From the NCBI RefSeq assembly GCF_003813775.1, contig NZ_RPDH01000001.1:2604001-2668000 (forward strand): DNA of 64,000 bases, written 5' to 3'. Origin of the DNA: Chitinophaga lutea (GTDB lineage Bacteria; Bacteroidota; Bacteroidia; Chitinophagales; Chitinophagaceae). Position numbers and translations under genes: made by a program. Shown here piece by piece: positions 1 through 9,720 of this stretch (position 1 is its first letter; each line of letters starts with the position of its first letter). The notes below the pieces were generated by a model. That model searched no databases and had not been told where the DNA came from. It saw only the letters and a list, made by a program, of their open reading frames with translations.

Positions 1-2
1 TT

Positions 3-1697
3 TGTTCCCGGAAAGAAAATGCCCTTCGCTGCCTTTGTCTGACCTTGCCTTTGCTCACGCTGTTTTTGCTCGAAACCAATTATTACTACCAGGTGTTTAC
101 GCCGATGGACATGGACCGGAACACCACTTATATGTTCCGCTGGCTGATTATGACGGTGGTGGTGATATTGAACTTTATGGTGATCACATTTCACCAGCAT
201 AATATCAACAGCCTGCTCAAGCGGCTGCACCGTCGGAACGACTCGCTGCGGAAGAGGAACGAAATGGTGCAGCGGCAGGAAGACGCGCTCAAGGAAGCCA
301 ACCGCCGGCTCGAAAATTACAACGAAATGCTGGAACGCGAAGTGGAGCAGCGCACCCGGCAGCTGATGGACAACAATCTGGTGCAGGAAAAAATGCTGAC
401 GGACCTCAACACGAGCCTGCGCCGGCTCAAAGCGAAAGAGGATGAGCTGAATGAATATGTAGCCAGCCTGGAAACCGTCAAAGCCGAGCTGCTGCATGCC
501 CGTGATGAGGCCGAGCGCGCGAATGCGGCCAAATCTTCCTTCCTCCGCGAACTGAGCCATGAAATCAGGAACCCGCTCAACGCCATCATCGGTATCAGCT
601 ACCTCATGCTGAACGACCGGCATACGCATGGCGAGCTGCCGCCGGGCGTCGTGAATTATATCGAGAATATCAGCACCAGCGGGCATAATTTGCTGGAGAT
701 CATCAACAACGTGCTGGAACTGGCGCGCATTGAAGCGGGCAAAACCGACAATATTTGCCAGGAACCTTTTGTGCTGCGGGATTGGATATACAATATCGCC
801 GGTATTTACCAGCATGCGGCAAAGGTCAAAAATGTGAGCATACACGTGCAGGTGGACCACAAACTGCCGGCGCAGCTGCTGGGCGACCGGGTGCACCTGA
901 CCCAGGTGGTCAACAACCTGCTGACCAATGCCATCAAATTCACGCCGGCCGGGAAAAAGGTGACCCTTTCCTGCTTCCGCCAGGGCGCGGAAGCCTGGTG
1001 CATCCGGGTCACCGATGAGGGCGAAGGCATCCCCGGGGAAAAACAGGCGCTCATCTTTAAACCCTTTGAACAGGCCGACCATACCATTCACCAGCGGTTT
1101 GGCGGTACGGGGCTGGGACTGGCCATTTCCAAACGGTTCACCGAGCTGCTCGGCGGCCGGATCTCCGTCTGGAGCGAGCCCGGTGCCGGAACTGCCTTCA
1201 CCGTCACCCTGCCGCTCCTCCAGGTCAATAAGACACTGAGCCGCGCCGCGGCAACGGTTATGCCCGCCAATACGGAAAAGGCGCCGGTCCAGACCGGGAA
1301 AAAAATACTGCTGATGGAAGACAGTACGGTGAACCAGATGGTGATGCAGGAGTTTTTCAGCTACATGGGCCTTCCGCTGCTGATAGCCGGTAATGGGGAA
1401 GAAGGGCTGGAGATGGCCCGCAAACACCTGCCAGACATGATTATTCTCGATATGCACATGCCCAAACTCGACGGGCGCGACGTGATCCGCGCCATCCGGC
1501 AGGATACGCTGCTGCAGCACGTACCGGTGATCGTCATTTCCGCAGACGCTTTTACCGAGCAGCGGGAACAGGTGCTGCGCGAAGGCGTGCACGAATACCT
1601 CATCAAACCGGTGCAGTTCGACGAACTGCGCATGGTGATCGATAAATACCTGCACAGTTCCATGCTGAATGAATCGCTGGAGGCCGTTACCTGCTGA
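3..1697 (+). CDS. Hybrid sensor histidine kinase/response regulator, 5' partial
   Basis: A membrane sensor kinase with its own receiver domain. The frame is open to the left edge, so the true start lies outside; the in-frame TTG at 45 is probably internal. What remains begins with one or two membrane helices (second near FRWLIMTVVVILNF), then a coiled coil of about 100 residues. The HisKA H-box SHEIRNPLNA carries the phosphorylated His. The HATPase domain has N-box (NNLLTNAIKF), G1 (DEGEGIPG) and G2 (FGGTGLGLA) motifs. The C-terminal receiver has its acceptor Asp in ILDMHMPKLDG and the conserved Lys in LIKPVQ. There is no DNA-binding output domain, so it probably feeds a phosphorelay. Its end overlaps the convergent small gene by 11 bases. 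The signal sensed is unknown. Confidence 0.9.
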   Translation, partial: CSRKENALRCLCLTLPLLTLFLLETNYYYQVFTPMDMDRNTTYMFRWLIMTVVVILNFMVITFHQHNINSLLKRLHRRNDSLRKRNEMVQRQEDALKEANRRLENYNEMLEREVEQRTRQLMDNNLVQEKMLTDLNTSLRRLKAKEDELNEYVASLETVKAELLHARDEAERANAAKSSFLRELSHEIRNPLNAIIGISYLMLNDRHTHGELPPGVVNYIENISTSGHNLLEIINNVLELARIEAGKTDNICQEPFVLRDWIYNIAGIYQHAAKVKNVSIHVQVDHKLPAQLLGDRVHLTQVVNNLLTNAIKFTPAGKKVTLSCFRQGAEAWCIRVTDEGEGIPGEKQALIFKPFEQADHTIHQRFGGTGLGLAISKRFTELLGGRISVWSEPGAGTAFTVTLPLLQVNKTLSRAAATVMPANTEKAPVQTGKKILLMEDSTVNQMVMQEFFSYMGLPLLIAGNGEEGLEMARKHLPDMIILDMHMPKLDGRDVIRAIRQDTLLQHVPVIVISADAFTEQREQVLREGVHEYLIKPVQFDELRMVIDKYLHSSMLNESLEAVTC

Positions 1698-1905
1698 AAT
1701 GCCGGGTGATTTCTTCCGCCAGCTGCCCTACCAGCGCGGCATCCGCCGGCACTCCGGTGGTGCGGGCACGCAGGTTGTCTTCCTCATCCAGCTCAAAAAT
1801 GATCGTCGTATCGCCTGCAGTGATATGAAACGACACGCTGTAACTGCTGGCGTAGGGCTGCACTTCGTACGACTGCCCGGCAATGGTGACGGTGAATGGT
1901 TCCAT
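1687..1905 (-). CDS. Small conserved-type hypothetical protein (72 aa)
   Basis: A short acidic protein starting MEPFTVTIAGQSY with alternating beta-strand-like segments (FHITAGDTTIIFELDEE) and no signal peptide or membrane helix. It overlaps the 3' end of the convergent histidine kinase by 11 bases and has an ATG start. The strand pattern and the absence of shadow-frame composition suggest a real gene, but I do not recognise the family and infer no function. Confidence 0.6.
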   Translation of the reverse strand: MEPFTVTIAGQSYEVQPYASSYSVSFHITAGDTTIIFELDEEDNLRARTTGVPADAALVGQLAEEITRHFSR

Positions 1906-1973
1906 CCTGCAAAGATATATACCGGCCGCGATGCCCGACCGAAATGTTAATCAGCCTGTTAACAAGCCTCGCC

Positions 1974-2004
1974 TTGCGCTTTCCCCCTAACTGCCTTACA
2001 TTTG
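1974..2004 (+). promoter_or_regulatory. Bacteroidota promoter for the ECF sigma gene
   Basis: TTG at 1974-1976, a 20-base spacer and a perfect TAnnTTTG element (TACATTTG, 1997-2004). The gap to the ATG at 2011 is only six bases, so transcription should begin within a few bases of the start codon. Confidence 0.65.
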
Positions 2005-2010
2005 CGTGGT

Positions 2011-2601
2011 ATGGCTACTCAAACGGACAGAGAACTGGTGGAACTGGCAAGGGAGGAGCCCGTGGCCGGTTTCAGGCAGATATATGATAAGTACTGGGAG
2101 CTGCTTTTTAACATGGCAGTAAAAAGACTGCAGGACGCGGCCGAAGCCCAGGACCTGGTACAGGAAGTCTTTATGACGCTCTGGAATCAGCTGCACACGC
2201 TCGAACCGCGCGATTCCCTGCTGCCATACCTGCAGGTACTGCTCAGGAACCGCATCCTCAATATTTACGCCCGTAATGAAGTGAAGCTGAAGTACATCCT
2301 CCAGTTGCAGGACGATGTAGTTACTACGCATGAGAACACCGCCCAGCTGGTGGCGCTCAAAGAAGTGGAGGAACTACTGGAAAAGGCCATCCGCCAACTG
2401 CCCCCCAAAATGCAGCAGATCTTCCGCATGAGCCGCGAAGAACAAATGACGCCCGCGCAGATTGCCGCGCAATTATCCCTCTCCGTACAAACCGTGAAGA
2501 ACCAGTTGAGCCGCGCTACCGAAAAAGTACGGCGCATCGTGGGCATTCACGTCAACCCCGCCGTGTTGCTGCTGGTTTTGCCGGCGGTAACCCCTTCCTG
2601 A
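2011..2601 (+). CDS. RNA polymerase ECF-type sigma factor
   Basis: A 196-residue sigma-70 family extracytoplasmic-function factor. Region 2 is seen around FRQIYDKYWELLFNMAVKRLQDAAEAQDLVQEVF and region 4 around LPPKMQQIFRMSREEQMTPAQIAAQLSLSVQTVKNQLSRA, the latter a helix-turn-helix for -35 recognition. The ATG at 2011 is preferred over the in-frame TTG at 2002, because that TTG is the end of the TAnnTTTG promoter element. The next genes code for a FecR-type anti-sigma factor and a SusC with an STN domain, the usual partners in cell-surface signalling. It probably drives the susCD operon in response to the transported substrate. Confidence 0.93.
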   Translation: MATQTDRELVELAREEPVAGFRQIYDKYWELLFNMAVKRLQDAAEAQDLVQEVFMTLWNQLHTLEPRDSLLPYLQVLLRNRILNIYARNEVKLKYILQLQDDVVTTHENTAQLVALKEVEELLEKAIRQLPPKMQQIFRMSREEQMTPAQIAAQLSLSVQTVKNQLSRATEKVRRIVGIHVNPAVLLLVLPAVTPS

Positions 2602-2669
2602 AAATTATTTTTCTGTAAAGCATGGTACGTTCAGGCCTCCAACCTGTACTTAAGGCATAGCCGTGTATT

Positions 2670-3617
2670 ATGCTGAATGAAAAATATATCCGATACCTGA
2701 TCAAAAAACAGCAGCAGGAGCCGCTGACGCCCGAAGAAGCGGAAGCGCTCGATGCCTGGTACCAGAGCCTCGACGACCTGCCTGCGGAAATTTCTTCGCC
2801 GGCGCCGCTGCGCGAGGAAACCTGGCAGCGCCTGGAGCAGCACATAAAACCTAAATCGCTGATGAGGCGGTTACGCTGGCCGCTTTCCGCCGCTGCTGTA
2901 GGCCTGGTGCTGCTGGGCACGGGTTACCTGATGAACCGCACCGCACCGCCCGCCGCTACCACGGCACAAAGCTGGACGGTGGTGGAATGCCCTCCCAACA
3001 AAAGAATGAAAGTAAGCATGCCCGATGGCTCCGCCATCTGGCTCAATGGCGGCGCCCGCCTGGAATACGATGCCGCGTTTGCCGGGAATCGCCAGTGCCG
3101 CCTCACGGAAGGCGAAGCCTTTTTTGAAGTAGCGCCTGACGCCGCGCGGCCGTTCATCGTCCGCACCAGCCGCCTCGCCGTGAAAGTGCTCGGTACTTCC
3201 TTCAATGTGGCCGCTTACAAACAGCTGCAGAAAGAAAAAATCACCGTGTCCGGCGGCTCCGTGCAGGTGCTCGATTCCGGCGCCTGCAACGTGATATTAC
3301 GGGCCAATGAAGAAATCGTTTACAACAACGCCGCCGACTTCGTCAAACGAACAGCCAACGGCCCGCAAACGGACAGCTGGCGGAACGGGGAGTTTTACCT
3401 CACCAACATCAGCCTCGAAGAGCTGGCTATCCGCCTCGAGCAGATCTACGGGTACAAAGTGGTGTTTGCCGATAAAGGCCTGAAAAACTGCGTCAACAGC
3501 CTGCGCTTCTCCGAGCGCGAGCCCGTCACCAAAGTGCTGGAGCTGCTGAAGCTCATCAACAAGGTAGAGTACCAAATAAAAGATAAAGAGATCACGCTGC
3601 GTGGCAGCGGATGCTAA
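2670..3617 (+). CDS. FecR-family anti-sigma factor
   Basis: A 315-residue inner-membrane regulator that should hold the ECF sigma factor inactive until signalled by the outer-membrane transporter. The cytoplasmic N-terminus (residues 1-68) includes the TPEEAEALDAWYQ region typical of the family. One membrane helix lies at about 70-87 (WPLSAAAVGLVLLGTGYLM). The periplasmic FecR domain covers roughly 105-210 (MPDGSAIWLNGGARLEY, GEAFFEV, VKVLGTSFNV), followed by a DUF4974-type C-terminal domain (FYLTNISLEELAIRLEQIYG). It lies 68 bases after the sigma gene and directly before susC. Confidence 0.93.
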   Translation: MLNEKYIRYLIKKQQQEPLTPEEAEALDAWYQSLDDLPAEISSPAPLREETWQRLEQHIKPKSLMRRLRWPLSAAAVGLVLLGTGYLMNRTAPPAATTAQSWTVVECPPNKRMKVSMPDGSAIWLNGGARLEYDAAFAGNRQCRLTEGEAFFEVAPDAARPFIVRTSRLAVKVLGTSFNVAAYKQLQKEKITVSGGSVQVLDSGACNVILRANEEIVYNNAADFVKRTANGPQTDSWRNGEFYLTNISLEELAIRLEQIYGYKVVFADKGLKNCVNSLRFSEREPVTKVLELLKLINKVEYQIKDKEITLRGSGC

Positions 3618-3653
3618 GTATGCCATTTTCAAAATCACAATCAACATCCCGCG

Positions 3654-6600
3654 ATGAGAGCATTTGAATCAACCAACCGCCTTTCCCGAAGTGCCGGGAA
3701 ACTATGGATCATGACCTGCCTTTTGCTGGCAGGCTTAAGCATGCAGGTGCGCGCACAGGATTACCTGGACAAGCGCATCACTATCGCCTTCAGCTACGAA
3801 ACGATCGCTTCCTGCCTGGAGAAACTGCAGGTGAAGAGCAACATCAACCTTTCGTACAATGCCAACGAGGTGAAGAAGTATTCCATTAACACCATGAGTT
3901 TTAATGAAACCAGCATCACCGGTATCCTCGATGCACTGTTTAAAAACACCAACCTCGCCTACCGGATCATGCCCGACGGCGTGGCCATTTTTACCAAACT
4001 GCAGGAACAGAAGCCCAAGGCGCCCGACCAGGTGATCAAAGGACAGGTAACGGGCGGTAAGGACAAACAGCCCATTCCCGGCGTGTCCGTACTGGTGAAG
4101 GGCACCTTCAAAGGCGTTACCACGGATGCCGATGGCAACTTCACGCTGGCCGTGCCGGCAGACCGCCACACGCTGGTGTTCTCTGCCATCGGCATGACCA
4201 CGAAAGAAACCACGATCACCGGCCTGCAGATGAACATCGTGCTGGAAGATGATCCCAAAACGCTCTCCGGCGTGGTGGTAGTAGGTTATGGTACCGTTAA
4301 GCAGAAAGACCTGACCGGTTCCGTATCGTCTATCAACCCGGAGGAAATGAATAAACTGAACGCCTCCAATTTCGACGTGGCGATGGTGGGCCGTGCACCC
4401 GGCGTGCAGGTGGTGAAGTCTTCGGGCGCTCCCGGGGCGGTAGCCTCCATCCGTATCAGGGGCGGCACTTCAGCATTCGGCACCAACGAACCACTGTATG
4501 TGATCGACGGTATCCCGGTTGAGTTGGGAGACGGCTACGGTAACGACCGCTATATCACGGATTACAGCAGCAAAATTTCACCGCTTTCTTCACTGAACCC
4601 TGAAGACATTGAGCGGATCGACATTCTGAAAGACGCATCATCCGCGGCCATCTATGGTTCCAGGGCTGCGAACGGCGTGGTGATCATTACCACCAAGCGC
4701 GGTAAAGCAGGCCCCAAGCCCAATATTACCGCAGGGTACAATATTGCTTTCGATGATTTCCCTAGTACTTACAAGCTGTTGAATGCGGAGCAGTATCACA
4801 ATGTGGTAAAGCAGGCATATGGTAACACCACACCGGTGACCGCACTGCCGGAAAGATACATCGCTTACCCGGGGGCCAATACGGATTGGGTGAAAACGGC
4901 CACCCGTACGAGCAGTTCGCAGAACGTATATCTCAACATCAACGGCGGAACGAACGATGGCAATACCCTGTATTCTTTCTCAGGAAGCATCACCGACCAG
5001 CAGGGTGTTATCCGCCATTCCAGCTTCAAACGGTATAACCTGCGCACAAACCTTGAAACAACGTTGTTTGACAAAATAAGAATAGGTACAAACATCAACT
5101 TCAGCGCACTGAATAACAACGGCAGCAGCCAGAGCCAGTTCTACAGCATCATGCAATACCGTCCGGACGTGCCGGTGTTTCAGACAGACGGCAAATATGG
5201 CGCTTCACCGGACAGTGTTACCGCCAACCCATACATACGTACCCGTTACCTTTCTACCATCGCCAGCCAGTCGCTGATGACCACTTTCTTTGGAGAGCTG
5301 GAACTGTTGAAAGGGCTGCGCTTCAGGAGCAGCATCGCGTTGAATATGAACCGGGGCGACAATGAAAACTATACACCCAGTTATGATCCGTTTGAGGCCC
5401 GCAACTTCAGAACGGGATCGCGGAAAGACAACAGCAGCAACTCATTTTCCCGCCTGTTCGAAAATACGCTTACTTATCTGAATGCATTTGGAAAGCACAA
5501 TGTAAATATCGTAGGCGGTGCGAGCTTTACGACGCTGCGGACCCGTTTCAGTTTCATTGAATCTACCGGGTTCCAGAACGACGATGTGCTGAATCACCTG
5601 GGTGGCGCCGCTTCTATCCAGAAATATAACAGTGGCGGTACCAACAGCGGATTGCAGTCCTTTTTCCTGCGGACCAATTATAACTGGAGTGGTAAATATT
5701 ATGTGACGTTTACCGGCCGTGTGGATGAGTCTACCAAATTCGGCCCCAATTACCGCTGGGCGGTATTCCCTTCCGGAGCGCTCGCATGGCGCCTTTCGGA
5801 AGAAAATTTCCTGAACGACGTTAAATGGGTACAGGACCTGAAGCTGCGTACATCCTATGGTAAAACCGGATCCGCCAACTTTGCAGATTTCCCTTATGCC
5901 AGTATGTTCGAAACCGGGAGTTTCTACAATAACAGCAATGGTGTGTACACGCCCGGTATTCCCAATCCCGATGCCCGCTGGGAATCTACCTACCAGTTAG
6001 ATGTGGCGGTAGACTTCAATTTCCTCCGCAATAAAATCCGCGGCTCTATCGGGTACTTCTCCAAACTCACGAAAGACCAGGTATTGAACCGCGACGTAAT
6101 CCGCGAAAGCGGCATGACCACGCAACAGTTCAACCTGGGAGACTTTTCCAACAAGGGTTGGGAATTCCAGATCGGGAGTGATGTTATTACAGGAAAAACA
6201 TTTTCATGGCTGACTGATTTTAATATTACCCGTTACCGTAGTAAAGTGGTAAGCCTGAATGGCGGCAGGTATCTGAACATGCGCGTGGGGATGCCTATCG
6301 GCTATTTTGAAGGTTACAAGGTAGCCGGTATTTTCCAGGATAAAGCCGAGATTGACGCACTGAACGGAAAATCGCCTACCGGTACCTATCAGCAATCCAA
6401 AACATCGCCCGGGGACTTTAAATATGAAGACATCAACGGTGACGGCGTTATCACTTCCGCAGACCTGGTTCGCCTGGGCCAGGCGGAACCTGATTTCTAT
6501 GGTGGCTGGAATAACATCCTGCGCTATCGTAACCTGGAGCTGACGGTGTTCTTCAATTTCAGCATTGGCAACCACCTCGACAACGTGGGCCGCAAAAACC

Positions 6601-6992
6601 TGCTGATATTTACAAGCAACACGAATAACTACGGTGCGGATATCCTCAATGCCTGGAGGCCTGATAACAAAGGCGCAGTATTACCGCGTGTGGTATTCGG
6701 CGACCCGAATAACAACAAGCGTGCATCGGATTATTTTATTGAAAATGCATCCTTCCTCAAACTTAAAAATATCCAGCTGAGCTACGTGCTGAGGAAACCG
6801 TTCCTGCGCAAGGCATATCTCAATAACATCAAGGCATATGCATCGGTCACCAACCTGTGGACCATTACCGGCTACAAAGGGCTGGACCCCGAGGTGAATG
6901 CGGCCGCGGCAAGCACTTTTGCGCAGGGGATTGACAATAACGTGTACCCGCAAACCAGAACAGTGACACTCGGTCTTAACCTGAACTTCTAA
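3654..6992 (+). CDS. SusC/RagA-type TonB-dependent outer-membrane transporter with STN domain
   Basis: An outer-membrane active transporter of 1112 residues, powered by TonB and working with the SusD-like lipoprotein next door. The signal peptide ends near residue 34 (QVRA/QDY). An STN signalling domain follows (about 41-115), then a carboxypeptidase-D regulatory-like beta-sandwich (about 127-205, IKGQVTGGKDKQPIPGVSV). The plug starts with GVVVVGYGTVKQKDLTGSV and includes the DIERIDILKDASSAAIYG box. The beta-barrel ends in an aromatic residue (LGLNLNF). The STN domain is the feature that links the transporter to the FecR/ECF pair upstream. No glycoside hydrolase is nearby, so the substrate cannot be inferred. 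Confidence 0.95.
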   Translation: MRAFESTNRLSRSAGKLWIMTCLLLAGLSMQVRAQDYLDKRITIAFSYETIASCLEKLQVKSNINLSYNANEVKKYSINTMSFNETSITGILDALFKNTNLAYRIMPDGVAIFTKLQEQKPKAPDQVIKGQVTGGKDKQPIPGVSVLVKGTFKGVTTDADGNFTLAVPADRHTLVFSAIGMTTKETTITGLQMNIVLEDDPKTLSGVVVVGYGTVKQKDLTGSVSSINPEEMNKLNASNFDVAMVGRAPGVQVVKSSGAPGAVASIRIRGGTSAFGTNEPLYVIDGIPVELGDGYGNDRYITDYSSKISPLSSLNPEDIERIDILKDASSAAIYGSRAANGVVIITTKRGKAGPKPNITAGYNIAFDDFPSTYKLLNAEQYHNVVKQAYGNTTPVTALPERYIAYPGANTDWVKTATRTSSSQNVYLNINGGTNDGNTLYSFSGSITDQQGVIRHSSFKRYNLRTNLETTLFDKIRIGTNINFSALNNNGSSQSQFYSIMQYRPDVPVFQTDGKYGASPDSVTANPYIRTRYLSTIASQSLMTTFFGELELLKGLRFRSSIALNMNRGDNENYTPSYDPFEARNFRTGSRKDNSSNSFSRLFENTLTYLNAFGKHNVNIVGGASFTTLRTRFSFIESTGFQNDDVLNHLGGAASIQKYNSGGTNSGLQSFFLRTNYNWSGKYYVTFTGRVDESTKFGPNYRWAVFPSGALAWRLSEENFLNDVKWVQDLKLRTSYGKTGSANFADFPYASMFETGSFYNNSNGVYTPGIPNPDARWESTYQLDVAVDFNFLRNKIRGSIGYFSKLTKDQVLNRDVIRESGMTTQQFNLGDFSNKGWEFQIGSDVITGKTFSWLTDFNITRYRSKVVSLNGGRYLNMRVGMPIGYFEGYKVAGIFQDKAEIDALNGKSPTGTYQQSKTSPGDFKYEDINGDGVITSADLVRLGQAEPDFYGGWNNILRYRNLELTVFFNFSIGNHLDNVGRKNLLIFTSNTNNYGADILNAWRPDNKGAVLPRVVFGDPNNNKRASDYFIENASFLKLKNIQLSYVLRKPFLRKAYLNNIKAYASVTNLWTITGYKGLDPEVNAAAASTFAQGIDNNVYPQTRTVTLGLNLNF

Positions 6993-7002
6993 AAAAGAAA
7001 CA

Positions 7003-8412
7003 ATGAGAACAGTATTTCATAAAATATATCTGTCGGCTGGTTGCATGGTTGCGTTTGGCGCCTGCAATCTTGTGAACGTAACGGATGTGGAGCCCGTTAA
7101 TAAAATATTCGAGGAAAATGCCATTACCACTGTCCAGAAAGCGCAAAGCGTTTTATATGGATGTTATGGGCAATTGAAAGGGGTGGAGTACCTCACCTAT
7201 TTCGGAGGCGATGCCGCCCTGTTGGGGCTTACCATGAAGCCGGGCCCTTCGGCAGGTACGGAAAAGGCATATTTCGACAACGATGTCAAGCCTGATGATT
7301 ACCATGTAGACAACCTGTATACCGCTTCCTACAAGATACTCAACAACGCGGCCCATATCATTGATAAAACCTCCAAACTCGTAACCGATGATCCCAGGAA
7401 AGAAGAGATCATCTCCGAAGCAAGATTTATTCGTGCATTGAGTCACTTTTATCTGTTGCGCCGGTATGGTCAGTTCTTTAAACAGGACTCCAAATATGGT
7501 ATCACGCTGCGCGACATGCCGTTGAAGGAAGTGAAAGCAGAGCCCCGGGCCGATGTGAAAACAACCTACGATCATATTCTTGCGGATCTGGCTTATGCGG
7601 CTGAAAAAGGACCGCAGATGCTCGATACGGTGGCCGGGTCAACGCCCAGCGCCAAAAGGCTTGCCTTTTATGCAACACGTCAGGCCGCGCTGGCCCTAAA
7701 GGCGAAGGTGCATTTATATAAACGCGAATATGCCGAAGCGGCCGTTGCTGCGGAAGCCGTGATAAAATCGGGGAAATTTAAACTTGAGAACGAGTACGCG
7801 GATATCTTCACGAAAAAGATCATCGGAACACAGGAAGTGCTTTTCCAGCTGCCTTTCGATGATAAACAGGACAGGAATAACAAGGCCTTTATGTACCGTG
7901 CCTATTATCTACCGTCCGATTATTATGTGAACCTGATGAAAACGGATAAACGATACAACGCCGCCATCGCCGTGCTGCTGCCCAGCGGCGCTATTCGCAA
8001 CAACAAGTTCAACGGTTCTTCCTTCAATGGCCAGACGCTGACCGCAGATACCGAATATTTCCTGCGCCTCGATGAAATTTATCTGATTCTGGCAGAAGCC
8101 AAAGCTCGTTTGGGCCAGACCGACGAGGCCTTAAAAGCGCTGAACGCCATACGTCGTCGCGCCCGGATGCCGGAGATTTCCGGGTTCAGCGGTGCGGCCC
8201 TGTTGGAATCAATCCGCATTGAAAAAATACTGGAGCTCGGAGCGGAAAGCGGTGAAGACTGGTACGATCTCATCCGTTACGCAACCGAAGGCAACCTGAA
8301 AGTGTCTGACTATAAACCGAATGTACAGCATGAAAACCGTTACATCCTCCCGCTGCCGCTGGCAACAGTGCGCCTGTCTAACGATGTAACCGAACAAAAC
8401 CCTGGTTATTAA
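7003..8412 (+). CDS. RagB/SusD-family nutrient-binding lipoprotein
   Basis: A 469-residue surface lipoprotein that caps the SusC barrel. The lipobox ends at Cys21 (VAFGAC). TPR-like helices typical of SusD are visible, with family landmarks EARFIRALSHFYLLRRYG, YFLRLDEIYLILAEAKARLGQ and ALNAIRRRARMP, and the EKILELGAESGEDWYDLIRY segment near the C-terminus. It starts ten bases after the susC stop, so the two are co-transcribed. Ligand unknown. Confidence 0.94.
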   Translation: MRTVFHKIYLSAGCMVAFGACNLVNVTDVEPVNKIFEENAITTVQKAQSVLYGCYGQLKGVEYLTYFGGDAALLGLTMKPGPSAGTEKAYFDNDVKPDDYHVDNLYTASYKILNNAAHIIDKTSKLVTDDPRKEEIISEARFIRALSHFYLLRRYGQFFKQDSKYGITLRDMPLKEVKAEPRADVKTTYDHILADLAYAAEKGPQMLDTVAGSTPSAKRLAFYATRQAALALKAKVHLYKREYAEAAVAAEAVIKSGKFKLENEYADIFTKKIIGTQEVLFQLPFDDKQDRNNKAFMYRAYYLPSDYYVNLMKTDKRYNAAIAVLLPSGAIRNNKFNGSSFNGQTLTADTEYFLRLDEIYLILAEAKARLGQTDEALKALNAIRRRARMPEISGFSGAALLESIRIEKILELGAESGEDWYDLIRYATEGNLKVSDYKPNVQHENRYILPLPLATVRLSNDVTEQNPGY

Positions 8413-8423
8413 AAACTACCGAC

Positions 8424-9626
8424 ATGAACCAATCATTAAAAACCCTCTCTCTTTCTGCCATCCTGAGCGTTTGCATTTTTGCAACCGCTCAGGCACAGGA
8501 AGGCATCCGCTTCAACAGCCAGGGTGAATTCAAAGCCGTACTGGCCGAAAGCGAAAAAACGGGCAAGCTCATCTTTATGGATTGTTACACCTCCTGGTGC
8601 GCGCCCTGTAAATGGATGGAAAAAAATGTATTCGTCAACGATAGCGTGGCGGCCTTTTACAACGCCCGCTTCGTGAATTATAAAATGGACATGGAAAAGG
8701 GCGAAGGCCCTGCCCTGAACAAGCGCTATGGCGTTAAGGTGTATCCCACCTACCTGTTCCTGAACGGCAAAGGCGAAATAGTGCACAAGGCTACTTCCCG
8801 TATGGAAGCCGATGCGTTTATGGAGGAAGCCCGCAAAGCACTCGACCCCAAACGTTCATTTACCGCGCTGGAAAAGAAATTCAACGACGGTAACCGCAGC
8901 AATGAAGTGATGCTGGAATACGCCATCGCGCTGCAGCACTTTAACCGGCAAAAGGCGGATTCCGTAGGCCAGTTGCTGATTGCGCAGCTGAAGGATACAG
9001 ACCTGCTGACAGCGACCGGGTGGAAAACGATCCAGCAGTTTACCTGGAGCGAAACCGACCGTTTGGGCGCTTATTTTATCCGGCACCGCGAAGCGTATGC
9101 AAAGAAATTCGGGGAAGAACCGGTGAAGAAGATGCATGAAAGGCTCATCTCCTCCGCGCTCTATGGCCTCATCCGTAAAAAGGACTCGGTAGCTTTCTTT
9201 ACACGGCTGGCCCCCTGGAAACAATCGCCGGAGCAGGAATTGCAGAAGAAAGCTTTCCAGATGGAAGCGGAATACTACCTCACCAGCGGCAATGTGAAGG
9301 ACTTTGTGAAACTGACCAACGAAGCCCTGGAAGGTGCCATGAAAAATGACGACATGGGACTTAGTTTCGTGGCCCGCAGATGCAGCTATATGGCTGGTAA
9401 AAACAGGCAGGTACTGGAGCAGGCCTATAAAATGGCGAAGCGCGCAGCGGAAATTGCCCCCGGGGAATACAGCAATCAAAGCACCTACGCGAAAGCCTGC
9501 CAGGAAATGGGATATAAGGAAGAGGCCCTGAAGGCCGCTGAAAAAACATACCAGCTGGCCCTGAAGGAAACGTCAAAGATACAGGGACTGGCACAGAAAC
9601 TGATGGATGAAATTAAGGCGATGTAG
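8424..9626 (+). CDS. Secreted thioredoxin-fold protein with C-terminal helical repeat region
   Basis: A 400-residue exported protein. The signal peptide ends near residue 24 (ATAQAQ). The thioredoxin domain covers about 30-140, with a Cys59-x-x-Cys62 active site (TSWCAPCKW) and the cis-Pro strand (VYPTYLFLNGKGE). The remaining 250 residues are helical with TPR-like spacing. It begins eleven bases after the SusD stop and is followed by a strong terminator, so it is the last gene of the sus operon. Thiol oxidoreductases are common companions of SusCD loci in Chitinophagaceae. It may act on disulfides of an imported peptide or of the surface machinery, but that is inference. Confidence 0.85.
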   Translation: MNQSLKTLSLSAILSVCIFATAQAQEGIRFNSQGEFKAVLAESEKTGKLIFMDCYTSWCAPCKWMEKNVFVNDSVAAFYNARFVNYKMDMEKGEGPALNKRYGVKVYPTYLFLNGKGEIVHKATSRMEADAFMEEARKALDPKRSFTALEKKFNDGNRSNEVMLEYAIALQHFNRQKADSVGQLLIAQLKDTDLLTATGWKTIQQFTWSETDRLGAYFIRHREAYAKKFGEEPVKKMHERLISSALYGLIRKKDSVAFFTRLAPWKQSPEQELQKKAFQMEAEYYLTSGNVKDFVKLTNEALEGAMKNDDMGLSFVARRCSYMAGKNRQVLEQAYKMAKRAAEIAPGEYSNQSTYAKACQEMGYKEEALKAAEKTYQLALKETSKIQGLAQKLMDEIKAM

Positions 9627-9636
9627 CAAAACCCTG

Positions 9637-9666
9637 AGAGGCCGGTGATAAACCGGCCTCTTGTTT
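9637..9666 (+). terminator. Rho-independent terminator of the sus operon
   Basis: Ten-base perfect stem (9637-9646 with 9652-9661), loop GATAA, followed by TTGTTTT. It lies ten bases after the stop of the thioredoxin-fold gene and separates that operon from metE. Confidence 0.9.
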
Positions 9667-9688
9667 TATACGGAACTTATTATATTTG
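9661..9688 (+). promoter_or_regulatory. Promoter of the riboswitch-metE transcript
   Basis: TTG at 9661-9663, a 17-base spacer and a perfect TATATTTG (-7) element at 9681-9688. The predicted start is around 9692-9695, shortly before the aptamer P1 stem. Confidence 0.6.
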
Positions 9689-9720
9689 CCCCTGAGTTCT
9701 TTACTTATTTCTTTTCTTTC

